Made by a program: the position numbers and the translations under genes
Shown here: piece by piece, positions 1 to 10,400 of the stretch
Numbering within the stretch: position 1 is the stretch's first letter
How the letters are laid out: every line of letters starts with the position of its first letter
From: Synchiropus splendidus
Lineage: Eukaryota > Chordata > Actinopteri > Syngnathiformes > Callionymidae
DNA length: 64,000 nucleotides
NCBI RefSeq assembly: GCF_027744825.2
Contig: NC_071351.1
Location: 12,349,501 to 12,413,500, forward strand
Direction: 5' to 3'
The notes under the pieces: model-generated
What the model was told of the DNA's origin: nothing
Seen by the model: only the letters and a program-made list of their open reading frames with translations
Databases searched by the model: none

Positions 1-948
1 TTCTCAAAGGCAGAGAAGAGTCGGCGGACTAAACCCGGCAAGCCCGAACCCACTGCCAACAAGGACGCTGATCAGAGTGGTCGGAAACTCTCCAAGAAGG
101 GCCAGGCAGTCCCCAAACCAGACTCTGGGGCACCTCCAAGAGCATCTCCAGTCCAGGAAGTGGTCCTGGATCGACCTCCTCAAGCCACGCTGACGCGTGA
201 GGAACTTCAGGAAGAGCTTCCAAAGATCCCTCCCCTCAGCTCCTTTAAGAAGTCAGCAGTGGCGTTCATGACCTTGCAGGAGGCTGAGAAGGACTTCCAG
301 ACTTTCATAAGGTCAGGGTTAGGGAGGTCAGTGGAGGTCATCAGGGACTTCAGAGGTTCTGGGGACGGCAACGACGGACACAAAGAGTTGATAACGCTGC
401 ATGACGATGGCACGCAGGTAGTTTCACTTCGATCAAGGTCACCTGCTCAATCTTCAAGTTCTGAGTCTGACATGGAGGCAGAGCAGCAGGATGATGGGAC
501 ACCAGACGTGGTCCCTCACCTGCCCAAAGGTTTCAGAACCACCCCTGTTAAAGTGGAACCAGAGGCTTCTTATAAAATAAATCCACAAAACCAGACCCCA
601 AAAACAAGATCTCTGCCTCCTCAGCATCATGAGCCAAGGTCCAAACCAGACTCTCGAGGTGAAGCTCGGACCCGAGGGCAAGCTGGCAGAACCAAAAATG
701 AAAGTATTGGGAAAGGGACGAAAAAGATTTCGGAGAAGCTTGAGCGTGTGTGTGAACCTGAGGATGATGATGATGATGATGATGAAGAAGAGTGGGATGC
801 TGAAAGCTACTGGAGAGCTTGTTACCAAGCGTGGAACGACTACTATGCTTCAATGTCTCCCTTCCAGAGCTACTATCACAGCACACACAGCTGGATGGCT
901 GCTTATCGGATGAATGCAGTCTATATGGAGGAACTCCTCAAAGACTAA
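1..948 (+). CDS. 3' coding end of an unidentified acidic protein
   Basis: The reading frame is open from the first base of the window to TAA at 946-948, at least 315 codons. The 5' part, including the true start, lies outside the window. The visible protein begins with a Lys/Pro/Ser-rich low-complexity stretch. A more ordered segment follows (LPKIPPLSSFKKSAVAFMTL), then a Ser/Glu-rich linker, then a run of about eight Asp followed by Glu encoded by a (GAT)n tract near 763-790. The last 50 residues are unusual, packed with Trp and Tyr (SYWRACYQAWNDYYASM then SYYHSTHSW) and ending EELLKD. An AATAAA at 1015-1020 lies 67 bases after the stop, so this is a terminal exon. I do not recognise the family. 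The aromatic tail loosely recalls the self-association segments of SMN-complex proteins, but I see no homology I would defend. It is clearly coding; its function is unknown. Confidence 0.82.
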   Translation, partial: FSKAEKSRRTKPGKPEPTANKDADQSGRKLSKKGQAVPKPDSGAPPRASPVQEVVLDRPPQATLTREELQEELPKIPPLSSFKKSAVAFMTLQEAEKDFQTFIRSGLGRSVEVIRDFRGSGDGNDGHKELITLHDDGTQVVSLRSRSPAQSSSSESDMEAEQQDDGTPDVVPHLPKGFRTTPVKVEPEASYKINPQNQTPKTRSLPPQHHEPRSKPDSRGEARTRGQAGRTKNESIGKGTKKISEKLERVCEPEDDDDDDDEEEWDAESYWRACYQAWNDYYASMSPFQSYYHSTHSWMAAYRMNAVYMEELLKD

Positions 949-1014
949 CCCTCAGACTGCAACTGAAGAATGGCACTTGTTTGGTGATGGGGCTCCGTGC
1001 AGGATTACTTTTTG

Positions 1015-1020
1015 AATAAA
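1015..1020 (+). terminator. Polyadenylation signal AATAAA of the first gene
   Basis: A canonical AATAAA hexamer lies 67 bases downstream of the TAA stop at 946-948, which fits a very short 3' UTR. No other hexamer lies closer to the stop. Confidence 0.7.
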
Positions 1021-2360
1021 GCACTTCAAACAGCAATTTCACTCGAATTTGACTTGAATTTTAAGAAATATTGAGATAAATATTGTTGCGGACAACTTCA
1101 AGCTAACAGCTACCATCACTTTCAAAAGTTTTCTGTGGGTTTTAGCATGTGGAAGTTACTATTTTTCGAATTGTGCTTGAAGGTGTCTGGATGAATCCAA
1201 CTCTCCAAATGTCAAAATAAGATAAGAAATCTTATTCACCCAGTCTTGCAGAGCAGTCCAGGTAATTTAGATACGAACTGAATCAAAGTTGAGTGAGAAA
1301 CAAAGCTGTAAATATGACATCTAATAAAGTCAAACAATCTTGGGTTCTTCTGCAGACCCCTCACCTGTTTCTTCTAATGGTTCCTTCCAATTTAAACCAG
1401 CCAATCAGAACCTTCCAATTATTCCCTCCATTTCTCTGTTCCCACCTCCTTGACCCACCTCTGCAGGAAATGTCAGCCAATCGGCATCAAGCTTCAGCTC
1501 CTTCAACTCACCTGTTTTGTGTTTGACCATTAAGTTCTTGGTTTTGAAACTGCTGCGACACCTGTTTGTCCCGACTGATTTTTGGGAGCCATCTTTGCTT
1601 CCTGCCTCTATTTTGACTGACTTCTAGTTTGCTTTCTTCATGTGTCTCACCTGACTGCAGGATCCCTGGAAGCTGAGCTAAGGACTTTGGTCAAGCTTTT
1701 CTGGTTGGGTTTGTAGCTGCTGTGACAAAGTTGGTTCATGTTCCTCAAAGTTTCCTGCTGAAATGTCTCTTAAACTGCACTTGACTGACTGACTGACTGA
1801 AATGACTCATCATAACCTCCGTTGACTCGCAACACTCGAACGTCAAACCGTTACCTACACAAGCGAAATATCAAATGAAGCTTCATTTGTTGTTAGTCAT
1901 GTGATTTCTTCCGCTTCGACTCGTGCTGTGAAACCGTGCTGCGTTTGGGTGTCACTGGTGTTGATTCTTCTTCATCCTGTTTGTGTATCTGCTGGAAGAT
2001 GTTGGCTAGTCTCACTCTACTCCACAGCTGCCAGTCTGCTTCCTGAGAGACCAACTGGACCAACTCTCCCCTGCCTCTGGACCACCAGGCTCTGGCGGTC
2101 ACGCCAGACAGCTCACCTCACGCTGGGTTTATCTCTAGAATTCCTCACTGAGTCTTCCTGTGAAGCTAATCTGCGCTGCTCTCTAGATCCTTCAGTAAAA
2201 CCTCCTGCATCCACTGAAGGTTCTTCTCTCCAACATCCCAGGAATCAATGCTCCAATTGTTCTCCTCAGTGACTCCAACACAGGTGAGTCCACCTTTCAC
2301 TCGCCTTCCTTTGCTCAAACTCTCTTGGAGCGAACAAACCAACTGCTTTTCTTTGCACAG

Positions 2361-3429
2361 CTGCACCGATGAAGTGAAGGTCATCCTCCACAGCTCTCAT
2401 CTGAGATCTGGTCCATCTGTTGCTCCAGTTGAGTACCCTGGGTTCAAACTTGTATTGATGTGATAGTAAAGAACTGAAGCCAGTATCCTTCAACCAGCAG
2501 GCTCAAGAGCACGCTGGAAGAACCCAACACTGATGCAGTTCAGGATCCACTGTGGTTTGATCCTGACTGGTCTCTCCCTCTTCTGTCATTGCAGGCTGCA
2601 AGGTCAAAGTTCAGCTGACCAAACTGCTGATGCTGGTGAGCTTCCTAGACATCTTCTGTACCATCTTCAGTCACCTGAGCCAGAACTGAGTGCATTGAGG
2701 TCTGGTTGCATGTCATGGAAATATTTCAGCTACTTTAAGCACCTTTGAGTGAGAAGATCCTGTTCTCTTGCTTCTCCAGTGCTTGAACTCATTACTGCAG
2801 ACGACCATGGACTTGATGGGCTGACTCGCCACCAGACTGGAACTAAAGTGGACTTCAGGTCTGCAGTGACGTGGAGCCACTTGGAGGAGTATTTCTGTTC
2901 ATTTCCACTGTGAAACTATTATTTGAGCTTCAACCTGATCTTTCCAGGAGTTCTTGAACGTTGTGGGTCAGACATTCATGAGTGTGGAGCGCCACCTACT
3001 GCACACTAGTGAGACCAAGGTGGAGTCAGTTGGAAAAGAAGGCCTCGTCCCATCAAGCTCCACCAGCTCTCTGACCTTCTCCCACAGTAAAGTATGATGT
3101 TGATGCTGTGAGAAGTTGCTGCTCATGCTGATGTCAGCACATTTCAAATACTTGATCTTCACCTTTTTGTTCCTTCAGTGACCCTGGTCTACAGCCAGTC
3201 GTAGAGGTTCCAGTGCCCTCAACACCACCCAGGCCGTCACTACTGAATGTGGAGGGCAACAATGTGGTGACCTGCATCATGGAGTCTTCAGGAAATGCTG
3301 TTCATTTCCACTCTGATTTGACCTTCTGTTTATTTCCAGGACAAACATGTCCTTCTCATCAGCTTGGACTCGGAGGAGGCCAAATTTAACTCTGACTCTC
3401 TTTCAGGAGGAGATCTGCTGTGTGGTCAG
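2361..3429 (+). pseudogene. Exon-like relics of an unidentified gene in the left arm
   Basis: Several blocks look like vertebrate exons with splice borders. One ends at 2283 before GTGAG and reads INAPIVLLSDSNT. One starts after TTTGCACAG at 2361 and reads TDEVKVILHSSHLRSGP. One starts after TTTCCAG at 2948 and reads EFLNVVGQTFMSVERHLLHT. One occupies 3340-3429 between TTTCCAG and GTAGTG, exactly 30 codons without a stop, reading DKHVLLISLDSEEAKFN and onward. A block from 3179 has lost about 19 bases relative to the right arm and runs into a stop (CAGTCGTAG). I do not recognise the family, and no complete gene can be assembled, so I call this a decayed gene fragment. It could also be coincidental splice-like sequence. 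Confidence 0.35.
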
Positions 3430-3995
3430 GTAGTGCACTGCTCAATGCTGCAGACTGAAAATTCTTCTACAGTCTTCTGGTCCTGGCTCTGATGTCCTGA
3501 TGGTTTCTCCTGCTTCATTTTGGTTCCAGGTTTGACTTCAAAAAGTCCCGGGTTTTAGGAGGCTGATTTCCTCCACCAAGAACTGAAGTAGACTGAAGCT
3601 GCCGTTGTGGTTTTTCTGTCATTGAATCTCCTCTGTGGTGAAAGTCTTGTCTTCTCTGCTCCCTTTTGTGTCCTGCCCCAGTAGACTAAGAATTTCCAAA
3701 AACTGAAGGTGAGTCCATCCTCCACTATTCTCTCATGTTCCTCAATATTTGGATGGTGGTCCACACATGGCTCCTCTCACGCCTCTTTGTCGTTACAGAG
3801 GAACATGTGGATCCAAATGGAGTCCTGTCAGCTTCAGCAGCTTCTGTTTGAATAAAGGACTTTGATTCTGAGGTGCACAGGTCTGTTACTGTGGTGAAAT
3901 GTCTTGTGTTTTTACCTCCAACCACCCAGTGCTGGAGTATACATCCTCGCTGCAGTTGCTCCAGTACTGATGTGTTTCACACCTGGTCCTACAGT

Positions 3996-4040
3996 GTATC
4001 TACTGTGATCTATCCAACCTGGATAGATCACAGTAGATAC
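3996..4040. repeat. Perfect 21-bp hairpin nested in the left arm
   Basis: Bases 3996-4016 are the exact reverse complement of 4020-4040, with a 3-base loop (ACC). The same hairpin sits in the right arm at 9408-9452. It is a cruciform-prone palindrome inside a larger palindrome. Confidence 0.95.
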
Positions 4041-6061
4041 CAGATCATCCTATAGATGTTCTGCACATGATTTACATGGTGTGTTTATCCACAGCAATGT
4101 CTTGTTCAAGTGAATAAAACAGGGGGCCGAGTCGGCATTTAAAACCAGCCATTTAAAGAACATTTCTTTTTTGTTTGAACCTTGGTCCGGTTGCCATCTT
4201 CAAACCTTCTGCTGCGCGATGACCCAGGTCACTGAGCTCTTCCAAACATTACCTGTGTTCCACTTTGTCTCTTCTATATCCAGTGATTTATTCCTGTGTA
4301 TCACTGATATACAAAGGTTTGGGCCCCAGAGACTGAGCCTTGTTGAACTCCACTCTCACGGTTCTAGTGCTGCTCCATCTGCTTCTAAGGATGTCTGAAT
4401 ACAGTTGTAGTTCTGCTCTGTTCCTCTCGAGCCACTGCATTCAACATATTACTCATCACTCCATTGTATTTTTTTTAAATGGTGCTTTTCCTCTGTCATT
4501 TGAATATCAGTCTCTCACACCTCCACATCATCAAACATCGTGGTCCTTGAGACTCTAACCATCACCACAGCAAATGAGAGCTGAGGTGAGACCAGAGGGT
4601 GTCTCTCACTTCAGCTCTGTCCTCATCCATGTTCTTCACTACCCTCACATACTCCTCACTTCCTCCAACAGTAACTTCCTCTCTGACTGCTGACATAGAC
4701 TTTCTGGACAATGACAACTGCTGCAGCTCTCTGACCTCCATCCTGTCTTCAACAATTTGAAACAGTAAACTGTTTTTCTTCGTCAGACATGAACACTTTT
4801 GCATCGACTGACGATTCCTCTCCTCACACCTCCATCTGTAACCACTGTGGTCCATCACTCTCCTTCCAGACTTTATTCCTAGTCGTAGCAAACAAGCTGA
4901 GCGCTGGTCTCGTCACCTCTGTCATCAAACATGTTCTGAACTACCCTCACATCCTCAAACTGCAGTACACTTCCACTGGATGTCCTCAAAGCAAATGTAC
5001 GTTCTGTCAATATGCTGGTAGCCTGTTGACATAGCCACGCAATGTCATCCTGTTTGTATTCTGTGATATGTATTTATTTTACCTCTCATTGAATAGTGCT
5101 GCTCTAGTTTCCCAGCCTGAAATCAATAGTCAGTCTTTCAGGAGAACTCAACTGCCTGTCTACTGCATCATGGTGGTTGAATTGTATTCACTAGTCATTC
5201 TGTCTCATCCCTGCACCTCACCTCTGCCCTCACGTGTTTCACCATACTTCCTCTCTCACTGTGCCATGGACTTTGTACAACTTCTGCAGCCCTTCTTTTC
5301 TCTGTCCTCATGTCTGGTCTCCTGTTTGAACTCATCAGTCCATATCTTTTTACTGTGGTTTGTCAGTGAGTAGTTTAACATTAGTTTAGAGCAGCTTCCT
5401 GGTCTCTCCCATTTGTTGTCCGATATCGGCTGAGCTGCTTTGTCATGTCTCTCTCAAACACATTGTTCATCTGCTGCTCATTCTCCAGCAACATGTTTGG
5501 AGAAAGTTGTCTTCCACAGGTTTCTCCCCTCTAATGCTCAAACTGTACTTTGTTTCGTGAAAGAGTAAAATTAAAAATTCTAGATTTGAGTCATGGCTGG
5601 TCATTTTGGCGTGATTGGGTATCAAGGGCTGTAACTGCATTTGTTATGTGAAGGAACAAAATAATCCTTGTTTATATTGCGTGTTGTGAAATAAAGTTAA
5701 ATTCCAAGATTTGAGTCACGGCTGGTCTTTAAACCGATCTTCAGTCAGAGCCGGTTTATTCCGGTTTGGACCACAGGGATTCTTACTATTTTGATTCATT
5801 TTAGTTTATTAGCTGCTTATAATTAAATGCTAAGGTTCAACTGTAGACTTTATTATTACTCTGCTACATTTGTTTCTGTTCTTGGGTGATGGCTTGTGAT
5901 GTTTGGGGTACTGACCTTTACTGTGCTGGTTTAGCCTTTTTCCCCTCTTTTAATCTGCTCTGAGCAGAGGAGTTTATTTGAAGGATTCCAAGGATTTTGA
6001 GTTTTCACCATAACACTTTGTTCAGCCGATGACGATAGTTGCAGCGCGAATGAGTTGCTCT

Positions 6062-6150
6062 GTGTGGCCAAGTAGCTCACTGGAGTAAACAGGTCTGATG
6101 CAGAACAGTGCAGTCGACAGCTGCTCAGGATCAAGTCCTGTCTGGGACAC
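6062..6150 (+). repeat. tRNA-like sequence (SINE head candidate)
   Basis: TAGCTCACTGG at 6073-6083 resembles a pol III A box, and GGATCAAGTCC at 6128-6138 resembles a B box with one mismatch to GGTTCRANTCC. The spacing is somewhat longer than in a standard tRNA. I cannot fold the whole stretch into an intact cloverleaf, so it is best read as a tRNA-derived SINE head or a tRNA relic. Confidence 0.4.
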
Positions 6151-6233
6151 TTTTAGTGACATGTTTTCTCTTTCAACCCAAATGTCTATGATAAATGTGC
6201 ACAGAGCGCAGGACCAAATGTGACAGTGAACTG

Positions 6234-6600
6234 GTGGAGTGGATAGAGTCAGTGGCAATGTATAAACGCTCTGCCGGGTGAAGCGTGGGTTCGAGTCCCA
6301 CTCCCTCCACCACTAGCTGGATGTAAAGTGGACTGGGGCAATGTATAAACGCCTCCCATGTGGTTGGAGTGGACCATGTCAGTGGCACTGTATGAATACC
6401 CTGATGTGTGGTGGGTTCGAGTCCCACTCCCTCCCCAACAAGCTGGTTGTGACGTGAATTGGGGCAAAGTATAAACGCCCCCTTTGTGGGTGGAGTGGAC
6501 CATGTATAAATGCACTGACGAGTCATGGGTTTCCCTCCCCCACGAGTGGGATGTAAAATGAAGTAAATAAACGGCCTCTGTAGAGAAATGTGTCAGGGGC
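6234..6600 (+). repeat. About 126-bp tandem repeat with tRNA-type B boxes
   Basis: Three units are visible (about 6234-6361, 6362-6488, 6489-6600). Each carries a GTGGAGTGGA-like start, a TATAAACGC or TATAAATGC motif, and a CCCTCC block. The B-box core GGTTCGAGTCC is perfect at 6288-6298 and 6414-6424, exactly 126 bases apart, and is degraded in the third unit. This looks like a small tandem array of a tRNA-derived repeat. Confidence 0.75.
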
Positions 6601-7478
6601 AAGGTATAAATGTGCTGAGGTCAGCTGTTGACCCAAATCCATAAACCACTTCTGTGGGAATCATCCAGCTGGGCGCTTAGTTCACTTCATTTCCAGCTCG
6701 TGGTAGCGGGCCTCAAACCCACAACCTTATTTTTACATCCATAGATTCTAGTGGAAACAGGCTCGTAACGGCCCTTCACATCATTCAGTCGCTGCCCTCC
6801 TGAAAAGCCGGACACCAGCAACATACAGAGCAGAAAGCACAGCTTTCCTGAGGCCTGTGACCTGTAGATCAGGAAATATGGTGGGAACACTGCATAATCA
6901 TCATGATGACATGAACAATACCTGGATTCAAATCCTAACACCAGAACCTCACCTGCTGCTCCTCCATCAGACCTGGAAACAGAGCAGAAGTGTCTCTTTA
7001 CGTCTGTCTCACGAAGCGGCCATTTATGATCAACACACTTGCAACAATAGCAGAAACACCTCACACCATCATGTCCTGTGGATCCTTCACCTCCACAGCG
7101 AGAACATGACTGAGCAGGCAAATGATGGAACGGAGGGGCGGCTGGGAGGATGGTCAGTGTGAGGCTCTGGGTAAGAAGGGCAGGGCAGATTCTGAAACAT
7201 CTTTCACCTCTGAAACCAAACAAGTTACTCACTCAAATGAAATCAAAACACCAGGGTTTTTTTTTTTAACACAACTGGAGTTACAGAAACAACCTGCACA
7301 CTTTGACTCTAAGTAAAGAGAAAGCAGCTCCAACCTCGAGGAACACAGGAGAAACTGAGGTAAGCAAAGTGAAGGGAAGAAGGGAAAAAAAAAAGTCAAA
7401 TTGAAGAAATGATACTTTCACTCCAAAGCATAAAACAAAACTAGAAGACAGCAGCTTGAACAAACCAAGACTGTCTGC

Positions 7479-10400
7479 TTCAAATAAACTCCTCTGCTCA
7501 GAGCGGATTAAGAGGGAAAAAGGCAAAACCAGCACAGTAAAGGTCAGTACCCCAAACATCACAAGCCATCACCCAAAACAAATGTAGCCGAGTTATAATA
7601 AAGTCTACAATTGAACCTTAGCATTACAAGCAGCTAATAAACTAAAATGAATCAAAATAGTAAGAATCCCTGTGGTCCAAACCGGAATAAACCGGCTCTG
7701 ACTGAAGATCGGTTTAAAGACCAGCCGTGACTCAAATCTTGGAATTTAACTTTATTTCACAACACGCAATATAAACAAGGATTATTTTGTTCCTTCACAT
7801 AACAAATGCAGTTACAGCCCTTGATACCCAATCACGCCGAAATGACCAGCCATGACTCAAATCTAGAATTTTTAATTTTACTCTCATGAAACAAAGTACA
7901 GTTTGAGCATTAGAGGGGAGAAACCTGTGGAAGACAACTTTCTTCAAACATGTTGCTGGAGAATGAGCAGCAGATGAACAATGTGTTTGAGAGAGACATG
8001 ACAAAGCTATTCAGCCGATATCGGACAACAAATGGGAGAGACCAGGAAGCTGCTCTAAACTAATGTTAAACTACTCACTGACAAACCACAGTAAAAAGAT
8101 ATGGACTGATGAGTTCAAACAGGAGACCAGACATGAGGACAGAGAAGAAAAGGGCTGCAGAAGTTGTACAAAGTCCATGGCACAGTGAGAGAGGAAGTAT
8201 GGTGAAACACGTGAGGGCAGAGGTGAGGTGCAGGGATGAGACAGAATGACTAGTGAATACAATTCAACCACCATGATGCAGTAGACAGGCAGTTGAGTTC
8301 TCCTGAAAGACTGACTATTGATTTCAGGCTGGGAAACTAGAGCAGCACTATTCAATGAGAGGTAAAATAAATAAATACATATCACAGAATACAAACAGGA
8401 TGACATTGCGTGGCTATGTCAACAGGCTACCAGCATATTGACAGAACGTACATTTGCTTTGAGGACATCCAGTGGAAGTGTACTGCAGTTTGAGGATGTG
8501 AGGGTAGTTCAGAACATGTTTGATGACAGAGGTGACGAGACCAGCGCTCAGCTTGTTTGCTACGACTAGGAATAAAGTCTGGAAGGAGAGTGATGGACCA
8601 CAGTGGTTACAGATGGAGGTGTGAGGAGAGGAATCGTCAGTCGATGCAAAAGTGTTCATGTCTGACGAAGAAAAACAGTTTACTGTTTCAAATTGCTGAA
8701 GACAGGATGGAGGTCAGAGAGCTGCAGCAGTTGTCATTGTCCAGAAAGTCTATGTCAGCAGTCAGAGAGGAAGTTACTGTTGGAGGAAGTGAGGAGTATG
8801 TGAGGGTAGTGAAGAACATGGATGAGGACAGAGCTGAAGTGAGAGACACCCTCTGGTCTCACCTCAGCTCTCATTTGCTGTGGTGATGGTTAGAGTCTCA
8901 AGGACCACGATGTTTGATGATGTGGAGGTGTGAGAGACTGATATTCAAATGACAGAGGAAAAGCACCATTTAAAAAAAATACAATGGAGTGATGAGTAAT
9001 ATGTTGAATGCAGTGGCTCGAGAGGAACAGAGCAGAACTACAACTGTATTCAGACATCCTTAGAAGCAGATGGAGCAGCACTAGAACCGTGAGAGTGGAG
9101 TTCAACAAGGCTCAGTCTCTGGGGCCCAAACCTTTGTATATCAGTGATACACAGGAATAAATCACTGGATATAGAAGAGACAAAGTGGAACACAGGTAAT
9201 GTTTGGAAGAGCTCAGTGACCCGGGTCATCGCGCAGCAGAAGGTTTGAAGATGGCAACCGGACCAAGGTTCAAACAAAGAAGAAATGTTCTTTAAATGAC
9301 TGGTTTTAAATGCCGACTCTGCCCCCTGTTTTATTCACTTGAACAAGACATTGCTGTGGATAAACACACCATGTAAATCATGTGCAGAACATCTATAGGA
9401 TGATCTGGTATCTACTGTGATCTATCCAGGTTGGATAGATCACAGTAGATACACTGTAGGACCAGGTGTGAAACACATCAGTACTGGAGCAACTGCAGCG
9501 AGGATGTATACTCCAGCACTGGGTGGTTGGAGGTAAAAACACAAGACATTTCACCACAGTAACAGACCTGTGCACCTCAGAATCAAAGTCCTTTATTCAA
9601 ACAGAAGCTGCTGAAGCTGACAGGACTCCATTTGGATCCACATGTTCCTCTGTAACGACAAAGAGGCGTGAGAGGAGCCATGTGTGGACCACCATCCAAA
9701 TATTGAGGAACATGAGAGAATAGTGGAGGATGGACTCACCTTCAGTTTTTGGAAATTCTTAGTCTACTGGGGCAGGACACAAAAGGGAGCAGAGAAGACA
9801 AGACTTTCACCACAGAGGAGATTCAATGACAGAAAAACCACAACGGCAGCTTCAGTCTACTTCAGTTCTTGGTCGAGGAAATCAGCCTCCTAAAACTCAG
9901 GACTTTTTGAAGTCAAACCTGGAACCAAAATGAAGCAGGAGAAACCATCAGGACATCAGAGCCAGGACCAGAACACGTCACCAGAAGAATTTTCAGTCTG
10001 CAGCATTGAGCAGTGACCACACAGCAGATCTTGACCCAGGTCTCCTCCTGAAAGAGAGTCAGAGTTAAATTTGGCCTCCTCCGAGTCCAAGCTGATGAGG
10101 ACATGTTTGTCCTGGAAATAAACAGAAGGTCAAATCAGAGTGGAAATGAACAGCATTTCCTGAAGACTCCATGATGCAGGTCACCACATTGTTGCCCTCC
10201 ACATTCAGTAGTGACAGCCTGGGTGGTGTTGAGGGCACTGGAACCTCCAGGTTCAGGTCACCAATCCAGGACTGGCTGTAGTTCAGAGTCACTGAAGGAA
10301 CAAAAAGGTGAAGATCAAGTATTTGAAATGTGCCGACTCTTCTCACAGCATCAACATCATACTTTACTGTGGGAGAAGGTCAGAGAGCAGGTGGAGCTTG

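Larger units (their letters stand above)
1350..5982 (+). repeat. Left arm of a large inverted repeat (palindrome)
   Basis: This 4.6 kb segment reappears in reverse complement at about 7479-12140. The inner part (about 3540-5982) is nearly identical to its partner; for example the 110-codon antisense frame at 4562-4891 differs by one residue from its copy at 8557-8886. The outer part (about 1350-2600) is still alignable but carries many substitutions and indels. Shared anchors include the GACT repeat near 1784-1800 against 11696-11712, and the CCAAT-like stretch near 1398-1407 against about 12080. No long open reading frame is present. Several short exon-like blocks with AG and GT borders occur on the plus strand, so the arm probably descends from a decayed multi-exon gene rather than from a transposon. 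Confidence 0.93.
5983..7478. other. Spacer between the palindrome arms
   Basis: About 1.5 kb that is not shared between the two arms. It holds a tRNA-like sequence near 6062-6150, a roughly 126-bp tandem repeat with perfect B-box motifs at 6234-6600, weaker B-box-like motifs at 6709-6719 (minus strand) and 6924-6934, and poly-T and poly-A stretches at 7258-7267 and 7386-7396. I see no convincing protein-coding gene in it. Confidence 0.85.

Noticed and set aside
454..886. Open frames antisense to the Asp-rich exon (with Ile or His runs)
   Set aside because: They arise from the (GAT)n tract read in other frames.
3996..4040. The 21-bp hairpin as a microRNA precursor
   Set aside because: The stem is perfect and short and the loop is three bases, unlike a normal precursor of about 60-80 bases with a larger loop.
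4562..4891. A 110-codon open frame on the minus strand, repeated on the plus strand at 8557-8886
   Set aside because: It is conserved only because the arms are copies. It has no promoter, no splice context and biased low-complexity composition, so I do not call it a gene.
6062..6600. Functional tRNA genes in the spacer
   Set aside because: B boxes are good, but no intact acceptor stem, anticodon arm or poly-T terminator could be paired, so these are tRNA-derived repeats.
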